From CAZIQY01 sp964541605 (GTDB lineage Bacteria; Desulfobacterota; Syntrophia; Syntrophales; UBA2185): DNA of 56,790 bases. Position 1 is the first letter of the stretch. Every line of letters starts with the position of its first letter. Positions 41,274 to 50,298 of the stretch are shown here, one piece after another. Location of the stretch: NCBI GenBank assembly GCA_964541605.1, contig CAZIQY010000009.1:1-56790 (forward strand), in the 5' to 3' direction. The position numbers were made by a program, and so were the translations under genes. A model generated the notes under the pieces. That model was given only the letters and a program-made list of their open reading frames with translations. It did no database searches and was not told the origin of the DNA.

Positions 41274-42051
41274 AAAGTCTGTTCATTGCTTCCGAATAAG
41301 TCCCATTTCCCGTATAGATGAACAGCGGGGGCAAAACATCCATTTCCTCTCTACCGCCTTTTATCCCTTCCATGAGAATAAACTCCCCCCGGGAACGATC
41401 ATGAGAATAAACCGGTTGCATCCTTTTAGGCTCAATCGACGCAGCCCGCATCCTGAATATCATCTCCACCATGCGAGACGCGGGATAAATCATGTAAACA
41501 CGCCCCGAGGTTTTCAGAACATACACAGATGCCTTTAAAAAATCGCTGAGCGTACCTTTGATTTCGTGTTTTGCCACAGACTTCTGATAATCCGGATTCA
41601 TTCTACCCGTTTTTAACTTTCGATAGGGAGGATTAATAACGGTGATATCAAAAGACTGCCGGTCGAAGAGGGTTTCTATTGACCTTATATCCCCATGGCA
41701 AACAGCCACCTTATTTTCGAGACCATTCAGCACGACGCTGCGCCTGGCCATTTCGACCATTTCTTCCTGAACATCCAGGGCAACTACTTTGGCGCATGGC
41801 CGGCTGGTCGCCAAGATGATGGAAATCACGCCGCTGCCCGTTCCCATGTCCAGTACACATTCATGCTGTTTCGGATTGACAAAATGTGCGAGGAGGTAGG
41901 CATCGACAGAAAACCTGTATCCCTTTGCTTTCTGGATAATTTTAAAACGTCCTCCGGGAAGTGCGTCAATGGTTTCCCCCTCCCGTATCGGGGAGGAATC
42001 ATCCCGGCATTCCGTCTTTAATGTGTCGCTTTCTCCGTGTACGGCCAACAT
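41248..42051 (-). CDS. tRNA1(Val) A37 N6-methyltransferase family (TrmN6/YfiC-like)
   Basis: A 267-residue Rossmann-fold methyltransferase. The SAM site reads VLDMGTGSGVISI and the catalytic NPPY motif reads VINPPYRKLKTGR, as in N6-adenine methyltransferases acting on tRNA. FKIIQKAKGYRFSVDAYLLA upstream is typical of this family. ATG 42051 with GGAAG upstream is chosen; a GTG at 42066 adds five residues. Its 3' end overlaps the dciA-like gene by 26 bases. The exact target cannot be shown from sequence. Confidence 0.87.
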   Translation of the reverse strand: MLAVHGESDTLKTECRDDSSPIREGETIDALPGGRFKIIQKAKGYRFSVDAYLLAHFVNPKQHECVLDMGTGSGVISIILATSRPCAKVVALDVQEEMVEMARRSVVLNGLENKVAVCHGDIRSIETLFDRQSFDITVINPPYRKLKTGRMNPDYQKSVAKHEIKGTLSDFLKASVYVLKTSGRVYMIYPASRMVEMIFRMRAASIEPKRMQPVYSHDRSRGEFILMEGIKGGREEMDVLPPLFIYTGNGTYSEAMNRLFRGISGSL

Positions 42052-42114
42052 GCCCTTTTCTTCCACATTTTAAAGAGAACATGATCTCAATGTTGTTTGT
42101 CTCCATATAACCCT

Positions 42115-43356
42115 TTACGTCAAAGGGTGGACGAATATACCGCTCCTAAGTTTCGGCTCAAACCATGTGGATTTTGGCGGCATGACCCTGCCGTTGTCGG
42201 CAACGACCATCAGGTTTTCCAGTGTTGTCGGATACAGAGAAAACGCAACGGCAAAACTACCGGAATCGACCAGGATTTCCAGCTCTTTCATACCCCTGAT
42301 ACCACCCACAAACTCAATGCGATTGTCTTCCCTGGGATCATCAATCCCGAGGATGGGTCCCAGCAGATTGTTCTGGAGAATCGAGACATCCAGGTACTGT
42401 ACAGGATCAAGTTCATCGAAGCTGTTGACCCGCGCGGTCAATTTATACCATCTTCCCTGTAAATACATTCCAAAGTCATGACATTGCCGGGGTGATTTTT
42501 CCTTGAAATCGTCCGATACGATGAATTTTTCGCTGACTTTTTGAAAAAACGGAGGAATATCCAACCCATGGAGATCTCTCACGACACGGTTATAATCCAT
42601 AATCTTGATCTGATTATGGGGGAACAAGGCAGCCATCATAAAGTTATACGCTTCATCAGCCGAGCTACCGGAGTTCTGTTCTTTTCTCATCTTTCCAACC
42701 GCTGCTGCCGCCGCCGCCCGGTGGTGACCATCTGCTATGTAAAGGTTGTCAACATCCGCAAAGGCTTCTGTCAGTGCCTTCATGTCTTTTTCATCATTGA
42801 CAATCCAGACGGAGTGAGAAATCCCGTCATCCGCCATAAAATCATATTCAGGTTGATTCATGGCGGTCTTCTCTACAATGGAATCGATGGGACTTCTGGC
42901 CATGTACGTTAAAAACACCAGCCCCGTTTGGGCGTTGACCGCGGCGACATGCTTGATTCGATCGATTTCCTTATCTTTTCTTGTCAGTTCATGTTTCTTT
43001 ATCCGCCCGGACTCATATTCCGCCAAACTCACCCTTGCGACAATTCCGTACTGCTCGTGTGCGCCCATCTTCTGTCGGTAGATATAGAAGCAGGGGCTCC
43101 GGTCCCGAAACAAAATACCTCTTTGAACAAGACGTTCCATATTGAATTTTGCAATTTCATAGACATGGTCATTGTGAACGTCCAAAAGAGGCAATATATC
43201 GGTTTCCGATTTCTCTATGCGCAGGAAACTGAGGGGATTATTGCTGACAATATTTTTTGCCTCCTCCGCGTTGACCACATCATACGGGCATGATGCAACC
43301 GCCTGGACAAACTCTCTCTGCGGCCTGAGTGCTCTGAATGGAAGAACAACCGACAT
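42115..43356 (-). CDS. DUF1015 family protein
   Basis: A 413-residue cytoplasmic protein of the DUF1015 (COG4198) family. It has the family opening (LPFRALRPQ, VASCPYDVVN), the NNPLSFLRIEK segment, and the central YIADGHHRAAAAAAVG motif that may be a catalytic site. No transmembrane segment is seen. The ATG at 43356 has AGGAG 9 nt upstream. It is not in an obvious operon: resB diverges from it across 140 nt. The function is unsettled, so none is assigned here. Confidence 0.88.
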   Translation of the reverse strand: MSVVLPFRALRPQREFVQAVASCPYDVVNAEEAKNIVSNNPLSFLRIEKSETDILPLLDVHNDHVYEIAKFNMERLVQRGILFRDRSPCFYIYRQKMGAHEQYGIVARVSLAEYESGRIKKHELTRKDKEIDRIKHVAAVNAQTGLVFLTYMARSPIDSIVEKTAMNQPEYDFMADDGISHSVWIVNDEKDMKALTEAFADVDNLYIADGHHRAAAAAAVGKMRKEQNSGSSADEAYNFMMAALFPHNQIKIMDYNRVVRDLHGLDIPPFFQKVSEKFIVSDDFKEKSPRQCHDFGMYLQGRWYKLTARVNSFDELDPVQYLDVSILQNNLLGPILGIDDPREDNRIEFVGGIRGMKELEILVDSGSFAVAFSLYPTTLENLMVVADNGRVMPPKSTWFEPKLRSGIFVHPLT

Positions 43357-43438
43357 AATCAATATCTCCTGTCTGGATTTTTAACATACTGACATTTTGT
43401 GTGCAACTATTATGATTGACTTTAAAGCGATTAAGCCG

Positions 43439-43466
43439 TTGACATCCGGTTCGATTCAAGTATTAT
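43439..43466 (+). promoter_or_regulatory. Predicted sigma-70 promoter of resB-ccsA
   Basis: TTGACA (43439-43444) and TATTAT (43461-43466) are separated by 16 nt. The expected transcript start is about 25 nt before the resB ATG. Confidence 0.6.
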
Positions 43467-43496
43467 TAAACACATCCACCTCTCATCAAGGCAGCA

Positions 43497-44675
43497 ATGA
43501 AGCGCAAGGATCATCTCCCGAATGTTAAGAAGACAAATGTGTTTTTGTCTTATTTCTCTTCCTTAAAGCTCACGATTGCCCTTTTGTTCTTCATTGTCCT
43601 TCTGTCCATTGCAGGCTCCATCATTCCCCAGCAGGAAGCCTTCATCGAGTTCATCCGCCATCTTCCTGCAGGGTGGGCTGCCGCCCTGCAGAAGATGCAA
43701 TTCTTCGACCTGTATCACTCCATCTGGTTTTTTCTCCTCCTTGGGCTCCTTTCTTTGAATCTGGTGGTCTGTTCTCTGAATCGTTTCCCCGTTACGTGGA
43801 AAGCTTATCAGGCAAAGGCATTTCCCGAGGCTTTCACATCGCTTGAAAACCTGCCGGCACCGCTAACACTCATGACTGAGGAACGGCGTGAGAGGGCGCT
43901 GCAACGGATGGAAGCCCTGCTTGCCAGGGAATACCGCAAGACGGAAAAGAGAGAAACAGGACAAGGCACCTTTTTACATGCGGAGAAGGGCCGTTTCTCT
44001 CTTTTTGGCATCTACATCGTACACCTGAGTATCCTGATCATCATTGCAGGAGCCGTTGTGGGATCAATCTTCGGATTTAACAGCTTCATTAAGATGGCAG
44101 AAGGTGACTCCATTGATACCATTCACCTAAAGGACAACAGGGGTGAAAAAAAGTTGAATTTTTCCATCCGCTGTGACCGTTTCAGTGTGAATTATTATGA
44201 AGACGGTCTCCCCAGGGAATATCGTTCGGATTTGACGTTTTTAAAGAACGACCATGTCGCCTATCATGGATCTTTGCGTGTCAACCACCCCATTACATTT
44301 GAAGGGATCCGCTTTTATCAGGCAAGCCACGGAACCATGTCCGGCGGCAGGATTGGTCTCACCATCAGAAAGGAGGGTGGAAAGGAACAGCGTGACATCT
44401 TTTCTCTTGATCACATAGACAGGAAGTATTACACCGGATTGCAGATTGCTTACGATCCGGGCATTCCCATCGTTGCAACAGGAGCATTTCTGTTGTTTGC
44501 CGGTTTTATGGTGGTCTTCTTTTCTTCGCACCGGCAGATATGGATAGAAGTAGATACACATGGAGACCATACCAGGATCAGGTTGGCCGGTAAGACAAGT
44601 CGAGACCCACGCCGCATGCAAAGAGAATTGGAACTCCTGATGGATTTATATAAAAATTCCGGAGATGGGGTATGA
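43497..44675 (+). CDS. resB: Cytochrome c biogenesis protein ResB (Ccs1)
   Basis: ResB pairs with CcsA in System II haem delivery and attachment to apocytochrome c. The 392-residue protein begins with the family's FFSSLKLTIALLF-like segment (SYFSSLKLTIALLFFIV), then SIIPQQEAF, and has about four membrane helices with a large outside domain carrying SLRVNHPITFEGIRFYQAS near the C-terminus. It overlaps ccsA by 4 nt (ATGA). AAGG lies upstream of the ATG. The presence of System II means the organism makes c-type cytochromes. Confidence 0.93.
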   Translation: MKRKDHLPNVKKTNVFLSYFSSLKLTIALLFFIVLLSIAGSIIPQQEAFIEFIRHLPAGWAAALQKMQFFDLYHSIWFFLLLGLLSLNLVVCSLNRFPVTWKAYQAKAFPEAFTSLENLPAPLTLMTEERRERALQRMEALLAREYRKTEKRETGQGTFLHAEKGRFSLFGIYIVHLSILIIIAGAVVGSIFGFNSFIKMAEGDSIDTIHLKDNRGEKKLNFSIRCDRFSVNYYEDGLPREYRSDLTFLKNDHVAYHGSLRVNHPITFEGIRFYQASHGTMSGGRIGLTIRKEGGKEQRDIFSLDHIDRKYYTGLQIAYDPGIPIVATGAFLLFAGFMVVFFSSHRQIWIEVDTHGDHTRIRLAGKTSRDPRRMQRELELLMDLYKNSGDGV

Positions 44676-45520
44676 GTGATACCGTTATTTTGAACTGGGT
44701 TACCTATGTCTATTTCGGATCTTCCATCCTCTATCTCCTCAGGATGATAACGGGGAAAGAGTTCTGGGGAGGCATCGCTTCATGGACAACGGTCGCGGGA
44801 TTTCTTGCCCAGACAATCGCTCTGATTCTAAGGTGGATCACTTCATATAAGCTGGATATCGGCCATGCGCCCCTTTCCAATTTTTATGAATCTCTCATTT
44901 TCTTCGCATGGGCCATTATCCTGCTGTATTTGATCGTTGAGTGGCGAACCAAGTGGCGAAGCGCCGGTATCTTCGTTGCCCCCCTCGCCTTTCTTTCCAT
45001 GGCCTATGCGTCTTTTGCACCAAACGTAAACAACAGGATCCAGCCGCTCATTCCGGCACTGCAGAGCAACTGGCTGATCAGTCATGTCATCAGTTGTTTT
45101 TTGGCGTATGCGGCTTTTGCCATCACTTTCTGCCTCGGCATCATGTACCTTGTAAAAAGGTTGGACACGGGCAATCAGGAAAGCACACGGCCTTTTTTTC
45201 GATTCCTGCCGGAGACGAGTTATCTGGATGAGTTGATCTACCACAACATTGTCTTAGGTTTTATTCTTCTGACACTTGGGATTGTAACGGGATCCATCTG
45301 GGCACACCATGCATGGGGTCCTTACTGGAGTTGGGACCCAAAGGAAACCTGGTCTCTGATCACCTGGTTGATTTATGCAGTCATGCTGCATTCGCGAAAT
45401 ATGAAGGGATGGCAGGGGAAAATGATGGCAATACTGGCTATTGTTGGTTTTGCCGCGGTGTTATTCACCTATTTGGGGGTTAATTATCTCCCCGGTCTTC
45501 ACAGTTATCTTCAGTCCTGA
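44672..45520 (+). CDS. ccsA: Cytochrome c biogenesis protein CcsA/CcsB
   Basis: The 282-residue integral membrane protein has about eight helices. The haem-binding tryptophan-rich WWD-type motif reads WGPYWSWDPKETWSL, flanked by histidines (AHHAWG before it, YAVMLHSR after it). This is the haem-exporting and ligating subunit of System II. GGAG lies near the ATG, and the start overlaps resB by 4 nt. The resA/ccdA thiol-reduction partners are not in the window. Confidence 0.94.
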   Translation: MSDTVILNWVTYVYFGSSILYLLRMITGKEFWGGIASWTTVAGFLAQTIALILRWITSYKLDIGHAPLSNFYESLIFFAWAIILLYLIVEWRTKWRSAGIFVAPLAFLSMAYASFAPNVNNRIQPLIPALQSNWLISHVISCFLAYAAFAITFCLGIMYLVKRLDTGNQESTRPFFRFLPETSYLDELIYHNIVLGFILLTLGIVTGSIWAHHAWGPYWSWDPKETWSLITWLIYAVMLHSRNMKGWQGKMMAILAIVGFAAVLFTYLGVNYLPGLHSYLQS

Positions 45521-45571
45521 TATCTCTACCAGGTTCCATTGCGACACATTCTGATAAAAAAGGAAACGAAC

Positions 45572-46051
45572 ATGAATCCAACAAAAGCGTTTATCCATGG
45601 TCTCGAAAGTTCAAGCCAGGGAACAAAGGGATTGTTTTTCAAAGAAAAATTCCCGGACATGATCATTGAGGACTTTTCCGGCCCGTTTGAAAAAAGAATG
45701 GACACATTAAATCATCTTCTGCTCAAAAAAAAAGAGCTCATCCTAGTCGGATCGAGCTACGGAGGACTGATGGCAGCCGTTTATACCTTTAACAATGCAA
45801 CGAAAGTCAGAAAGCTAATCCTCCTCGCACCGGCGCTGAATCTTGAAGAATTCAAACCGTATTTGAACAAGAAATCGAATATTCCCGTAACAATCTTTCA
45901 TGGCAGGCACGATGACGTGGTGCCGCCCGAATCCGTCCATGATATTGCGCGCAAAGTTTTCACCGACCTTCAGCACGACATGGTCGAAGACGATCATTCT
46001 CTTCATGACACATTTAAAGATATGAACTGGGACAGGCTTCTAAAGCTTTGA
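45572..46051 (+). CDS. Small alpha/beta hydrolase (YqiA-like esterase)
   Basis: A 159-residue single-domain hydrolase. AFIHGLESSSQG supplies the oxyanion region, VGSSYGGLMA the nucleophile serine elbow, HGRHDDVVPPE the acid, and DDHSLHD the histidine. Relatives cleave short-chain esters. The start MNPTKAF is preceded by AAGGAAAC; an 11-residue longer frame is rejected. It follows ccsA by about 50 nt but is probably not part of cytochrome assembly. The substrate is unknown. Confidence 0.85.
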   Translation: MNPTKAFIHGLESSSQGTKGLFFKEKFPDMIIEDFSGPFEKRMDTLNHLLLKKKELILVGSSYGGLMAAVYTFNNATKVRKLILLAPALNLEEFKPYLNKKSNIPVTIFHGRHDDVVPPESVHDIARKVFTDLQHDMVEDDHSLHDTFKDMNWDRLLKL

Positions 46052-46084
46052 TATAAATGCCTGCCCCCATAGGAAACTAATTTC

Positions 46085-46113
46085 TTGACAAGATTCCGGT
46101 GTTCCCTTAACAT
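46085..46113 (+). promoter_or_regulatory. Predicted sigma-70 promoter of the NIL ferredoxin gene
   Basis: TTGACA (46085-46090) and TAACAT (46108-46113) lie 17 nt apart, giving a start site near 46120. This favours the ATG at 46146 over a TTG at 46125. Confidence 0.55.
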
Positions 46114-46145
46114 CCGCGAAACACTTGGAGATTCATAGAGAAGAT

Positions 46146-46556
46146 ATGTATTCAAAAAAAGTGGTCATTCGTTATACGGCAGACAACGTCGATCAACCCA
46201 TTATCTGTCAGCTTGTAAAAAAGCACGATCTCGCGTTCAATATTTTAAAGGCTCAGATTTTCCCGCGGAGAGAAGGGGTTATTGTCCTGGAACTCAGTGG
46301 TTTGAAGGAAAATTTCGAAAACGGAATCCGTTTCCTGAAAGAAAAAGGCCTTAAGGTTGAACCCCTTTCAAAGAGTGTAAGCCAAAATACCGATCGGTGT
46401 GTGCATTGCGGCGCCTGCACTGCTTTTTGCCCGACAGATGCTCTTTATCTTGAACGCCAATCTGCGAAGGTTCTTTTTGATCCGGAAAAGTGCAACGGAT
46501 GTGAACTCTGTGTCTCGGCCTGCCCTGTAAGAGCCATGGAAGTCAATCTGTTTTAG
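46146..46556 (+). CDS. NIL domain-containing 2[4Fe-4S] ferredoxin
   Basis: A 136-residue protein: an N-terminal NIL (ligand-binding, ACT-like) domain (KVVIRYTADNVDQPIICQL, GVIVLELSG) and two [4Fe-4S] motifs, CVHCGACTAFCP and CNGCELCVSACP. In methanogens and related anaerobes such proteins take part in sulfur insertion into homocysteine with a DUF39 partner, but no DUF39 gene is in the window. GAGAAG precedes the ATG. It is probably monocistronic and acts in the cytoplasm as an electron or sulfur-transfer protein. Confidence 0.9.
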   Translation: MYSKKVVIRYTADNVDQPIICQLVKKHDLAFNILKAQIFPRREGVIVLELSGLKENFENGIRFLKEKGLKVEPLSKSVSQNTDRCVHCGACTAFCPTDALYLERQSAKVLFDPEKCNGCELCVSACPVRAMEVNLF

Positions 46557-46647
46557 CTGACCTCGGACGTTATAAGTCCCTGTGACACCAAACGGGGTAT
46601 TTGAAAAGATTTCCCGGTAGCGGTACGATATAATCCCGATGGGAACG

Positions 46648-46998
46648 TCACCTCTCCTTCGTGGTTTCTTTACCGTCTTTCATAAACTCTCTCAGCTCTT
46701 TTGAATATATCACGCCTTTCTCAGCGACAGACTTCCCCTTGCCGTACACACTTTTCCCTTTTTCAACAACCTTGCTGGTTTTTTCCCTGGTCTTCTGCAG
46801 AGCATCCTGTATTTTTTCAGGCATTTTCCCGGGATCCTTAAAATACATATATCCCCCCATAGCCATCAATAGAAGGATAAGCAACAAAGCCAGCTTAAAG
46901 AGCTGCTTAAAAATGACGTATACAACCATTAATGCGACAAACACCGCCACCCCAACGGTAAGCTGGTGAGTCATCACATACTGAATTATGCTGTCCAT
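46648..46998 (-). CDS. Small membrane-anchored basic protein of unknown function
   Basis: This 116-residue protein has two hydrophobic segments (QLTVGVAVFVALMVVYVIF, LFKLALLLILLLMAMGGYMYF). A lysine- and glutamate-rich tail has short repeats of the form EKGKSVYGKGKSVAEKG. No family is recognised. The tail may form a long cytoplasmic or periplasmic helix. GGAGGG lies at good distance before the ATG at 46998. It is convergent with the NIL ferredoxin gene and isolated from other minus-strand genes. Confidence 0.65.
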   Translation of the reverse strand: MDSIIQYVMTHQLTVGVAVFVALMVVYVIFKQLFKLALLLILLLMAMGGYMYFKDPGKMPEKIQDALQKTREKTSKVVEKGKSVYGKGKSVAEKGVIYSKELREFMKDGKETTKER

Positions 46999-47129
46999 TG
47001 TCATACCCTCCATGGAAAATAGGGTTCCATTTTATTGCAACTTTTACACAAAATCCAGTATTTCTTTCACCTTGACAAACATTGATGCCGGCGTTTAGAG
47101 TTCATCAAGCAGAAATACAGGCTTCTATA

Positions 47130-47185
47130 CTTCTCAGAAGCAATGCGACGGATCTTCGATTCGCCTCGTAGAACCCATTGATTAA
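47130..47185. repeat. Diverged copy of a palindromic repeat (see 55571-55640)
   Basis: The stretch ATCTTCGATTCGCCTCG followed by AACCCATT is shared with the palindrome at 55571-55640, with only a few changes, and a CTCAGAA block precedes it in both. It lies in the leader of mtaB. Because the shared sequence is non-coding in both places, it is a dispersed repeat rather than a domain. Confidence 0.5.
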
Positions 47186-47208
47186 GGTTATCAGAAGAGG
47201 TCTTTATT

Positions 47209-48525
47209 TTGATTAAGGTGGCAATATCTACGCTGGGCTGCAAGGTCAACCAGTACGAATCAGCGGGAATTCTTGAAGCTCTTGACAAGAGGATATATAC
47301 CGTCGTCCCTTTCAACGAGATGGCTGACTGGTACATCATCAACACGTGCACTGTGACAAAAAGAACGGATTATCAATCAAGGCAGCTCATCAGAAGGGCC
47401 ATCAGGAAGAATCCGGAAGCTTCCGTCATCGTTACGGGTTGCTATGCGCAGATCGCCTCCGAAGAAATAGCCCGCATACCCGGAGTCTTCCTGATTGCGG
47501 GAACGGCAGAAAAAGAAGCTATTCCCTCTTTATTACAGAAGCACGCGATGGGCAAGCCTCAAATTTTTGTGGGTAACATCGCTAAAATTCATCCATATTC
47601 AGGACTTGTTACCAGAACATTCCCTGGTCGCACCCGGGCTTTCCTGAAGATTCAGGACGGATGCAACAGCTATTGCAGTTACTGTATCATCCCCTATGCG
47701 CGCGGCCGCAGCCGGAGCCTCCCGGAGCAAGATGTGATAAACCAGATCGAAATCCTCGCCCGGGCAGGCTATCATGAAGTCGTTCTAACAGGAATTCACC
47801 TTGGAATGTATGGTCAGGATATCCTGCCGCCAACGAATCTTCTCAACGTCCTGAGAAATGTAGACACGAACGGAACAGTGGAAAGATTGCGCCTGAGTTC
47901 TATTGAAATAACGGAAATTTCCGATGAAATGCTCCGCTTAATGGCAGATTCCCGCATCCTCTGCCGGCATCTTCATATTCCTCTCCAGAGCGGCGATGAC
48001 GGAATTCTCTCCGCCATGAAAAGAAACTACGACTCCACCTTCTTCAGGGATCATGTGCAAAAAATCTGTTGCACCATTCCGGATATTGCCATCGGCCTCG
48101 ATGTGATGGCTGGATTTCCCGGAGAGAAAGAGGACGCATTTGAAAATACCCTCCGCCTGATTGAAGCGCTCCCTGTCGCTTATCTTCACGTATTCCCTTA
48201 TTCAGACCGTCCCGGCACAGCGGCTTCAAAATTGGAGGGACCGATCGGGGAAGATGAAAAGAAAAGACGGGTAAAAATATTGAGGGACCTCGGGCAAAAG
48301 AAAAGAAACAGCTTCGCCGGGATATTTGAAGGTAAAATGCTTTCCGTTCTTGTTGAAGATAAAAATGATAGAGCTACCGGACTTATGAAGGGATTTTCCG
48401 ACAATTACATCCCCGTTTTGATCACCGGTGGGGTTCCTGATCTCCCCCATAAAATTCTGCATGTGATGATTGAGGAAGCCCGGGACGGCAGATTATTTGG
48501 AAGGACAACGAATCATGACGGATGA
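47209..48525 (+). CDS. mtaB: tRNA (ms2t6A37) methylthiotransferase MtaB
   Basis: MtaB adds methylthio to t6A at position 37 of tRNAs reading ANN codons. The 438-residue protein has an N-terminal UPF0004 domain with its three cysteines (STLGCKVNQYES, INTCTVT, VTGCYAQIAS), a radical SAM motif CNSYCSYC (CX3CX2C), PYARGRSRS, and a C-terminal TRAM domain. The TTG start has AGAGG 8-9 nt upstream; a GTG three codons on is the alternative. The 3' end overlaps rnc by 11 nt. Confidence 0.94.
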   Translation: MIKVAISTLGCKVNQYESAGILEALDKRIYTVVPFNEMADWYIINTCTVTKRTDYQSRQLIRRAIRKNPEASVIVTGCYAQIASEEIARIPGVFLIAGTAEKEAIPSLLQKHAMGKPQIFVGNIAKIHPYSGLVTRTFPGRTRAFLKIQDGCNSYCSYCIIPYARGRSRSLPEQDVINQIEILARAGYHEVVLTGIHLGMYGQDILPPTNLLNVLRNVDTNGTVERLRLSSIEITEISDEMLRLMADSRILCRHLHIPLQSGDDGILSAMKRNYDSTFFRDHVQKICCTIPDIAIGLDVMAGFPGEKEDAFENTLRLIEALPVAYLHVFPYSDRPGTAASKLEGPIGEDEKKRRVKILRDLGQKKRNSFAGIFEGKMLSVLVEDKNDRATGLMKGFSDNYIPVLITGGVPDLPHKILHVMIEEARDGRLFGRTTNHDG

Positions 48526-49249
48526 AAGACTCGCGGCACTGAATCAACTGCAGGAGAAACTTGATTATTATTTCAGGGACCCGAGACTGCTGGATAATGC
48601 CCTCATACATCGATCCTTTGTCAATGAAAATCCGGCACTCTGTCTGCAAGACAATGAAAGGCTTGAGTTTCTTGGAGACACGGTCATCGGACTGTGTACA
48701 AGCGATATTTTGATGAAGCAATATCCCGACTACATGGAGGGTCAGCTTTCCAAGATGAGAGCTTCCATTGTGAACGAGCACTCCCTTGCAGATCTGGCCA
48801 AGAAACATGCGATCGGGGATTTTCTTCTGTTGGGCAGAGGAGAAGAAAGTTCCGGGGGGAGAATGAAGATATCCATTCTCTCAAACGCCTTTGAAGCCGT
48901 GATTGCCGCCATATACCTCGATTCGGGGTTTGAAGAGGCTTGCGGTTTCATTAAGAGGGTTTTCGCACCTCTGATTGTCGAGGATACCGGAACATCAATA
49001 TACAGAGACTATAAAACTGCCGTGCAGGAAATCTGCCAGGACAGATTCAGGGATACACCCAAATATACGCTCACCGCGGAATCGGGACCTGACCATGAAA
49101 AAATCTTTGACGTCAGACTCTCCGTAGCCGGTATTATCACGACGACAGGCACAGGAAAAAGTAAGAAGGAAGCAGAACAGCAGGCTGCTAAAAAAGCGTT
49201 GGAAGCGCTGCGACAAAACGAAACCGGCATCGGTAGTGGCGGAGATTGA
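48515..49249 (+). CDS. rnc: Ribonuclease III
   Basis: RNase III cuts double-stranded RNA in rRNA processing. The 244-residue protein has the signature NERLEFLGDTVIG, a second acidic site ILSNAFEAVIAAIYLDSGF, and a C-terminal double-stranded RNA-binding domain (DYKTAVQEICQ through GKSKKEAEQQAAKKALEAL). The ATG lies inside the mtaB 3' end with AAGGA 10 nt upstream. The longer frame to 48470 is rejected because it lacks a ribosome binding site and precedes the family start. It leads into a radical SAM gene and era, mirroring the common rnc-era pairing. Confidence 0.96.
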   Translation: MTDERLAALNQLQEKLDYYFRDPRLLDNALIHRSFVNENPALCLQDNERLEFLGDTVIGLCTSDILMKQYPDYMEGQLSKMRASIVNEHSLADLAKKHAIGDFLLLGRGEESSGGRMKISILSNAFEAVIAAIYLDSGFEEACGFIKRVFAPLIVEDTGTSIYRDYKTAVQEICQDRFRDTPKYTLTAESGPDHEKIFDVRLSVAGIITTTGTGKSKKEAEQQAAKKALEALRQNETGIGSGGD

Positions 49250-49251
49250 CC

Positions 49252-50298
49252 GTGCAGATGATTATTCCCATCTTTATTATGCACAGGGGCTGTCCCCATC
49301 GATGCATATTCTGCAATGTCCGCAAGACCGCCGGCAACTACCCGGAGAGCCTTTCCGAAGAAGCATTCTGCGATACAGTACACAGACATTTGGGAACTTC
49401 AAAGGCAAAGCCGGATCGCGTTCAGATTGCCTTTTATGGTGGAAATTTTACAGGCATGGAACAAGGTGAACAGATCAGATTCCTGGAATATGCAAGGCCG
49501 TTCATTGATAAAGGGCTGGTTGAGAGTATCAGAATCTCAACACGGCCCGATTGTATCGATCCTGAGTGCCTGGATGCCCTTAAGGCGCTCCATGTAACGA
49601 CCGTTGAACTCGGTGCTCAGTCCATGGCAGATAACGTCCTCGCTCTTGCCAGCAGAGGTCATACATCGGCCGATGTCACAAACGCCGTTAAAATGCTCAA
49701 AGAGTGGGGATTTGAAACGGGGATTCATCTCATGGCCGGTCTTCCCGGAGACACACCCGCATCCTTCGATTGCACTGTCGGACAGGTCATTGCCCTTCAG
49801 CCGGATACGGTAAGGATCCACCCCACTATTGTCTTCGCTGATACTGCCTTGGAAAGGAAATATCTCAGTGGAACTTATAGCCCACTGACTCTGACCGAGG
49901 CCATTGATATCTGCAAAAGTGCCTTGAAACAATTTAAAAAGGCTGGTATCCCCATTATACGACTCGGCCTCCAGACGACCCGGGAAATGGAAGCGCCGGG
50001 CAGTATCATTGCCGGGCCTTATCATCCGGCGTTCCGTTCTCTTGTTGAAGAATCCCTCTATCTTGACATGGTATCATCCGCGCTCTCCATGGAACATGTT
50101 AAAAATAAAGCGGTCACCTTTATACTGTCACCTAAAGATGTCTCAACCTTTCGCGGCCAGCGGAACAGGAACCTGAAAGGGATCAAAGAGCGTTTCGAAC
50201 TTGCGGAAATTCAAGTTTCGCCTGATCCCAATCAGGCAAGAGGATCTCTGAAGATAGCAATTGAGGGAAAAGTATCAGAAGGAGTATTACGTGTTTAA
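49252..50298 (+). CDS. Radical SAM protein, Elp3/COG1243-like, without acetyltransferase domain
   Basis: The 348-residue protein has the radical SAM motif GCPHRCIFC (CX3CX2C) near residue 15, the FYGGNFTG strand, ISTRPDCID, VELGAQSMAD and GIHLMAGLPGD. This resembles the catalytic half of Elp3, but the C-terminal GNAT domain is missing. Similar stand-alone genes often sit between rnc and era in deltaproteobacteria and clostridia, as recalled. A GTG start has GGAG 7 nt upstream; a TTG two codons earlier overlaps rnc. The substrate is unknown, possibly tRNA given the neighbours mtaB and rnc. Confidence 0.87.
   Translation: MQMIIPIFIMHRGCPHRCIFCNVRKTAGNYPESLSEEAFCDTVHRHLGTSKAKPDRVQIAFYGGNFTGMEQGEQIRFLEYARPFIDKGLVESIRISTRPDCIDPECLDALKALHVTTVELGAQSMADNVLALASRGHTSADVTNAVKMLKEWGFETGIHLMAGLPGDTPASFDCTVGQVIALQPDTVRIHPTIVFADTALERKYLSGTYSPLTLTEAIDICKSALKQFKKAGIPIIRLGLQTTREMEAPGSIIAGPYHPAFRSLVEESLYLDMVSSALSMEHVKNKAVTFILSPKDVSTFRGQRNRNLKGIKERFELAEIQVSPDPNQARGSLKIAIEGKVSEGVLRV

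Noticed and set aside
47072..47100. TTGACA with TTAGAG upstream of mtaB
   Set aside because: The -35 box is perfect but the -10 candidate matches poorly, and the transcript start would leave a 100-nt leader without support.
47150..47180. tRNA T-arm-like TTCGATTC sequence
   Set aside because: No acceptor stem, anticodon arm or CCA-side pairing could be built around it; the same sequence recurs in a palindromic repeat.
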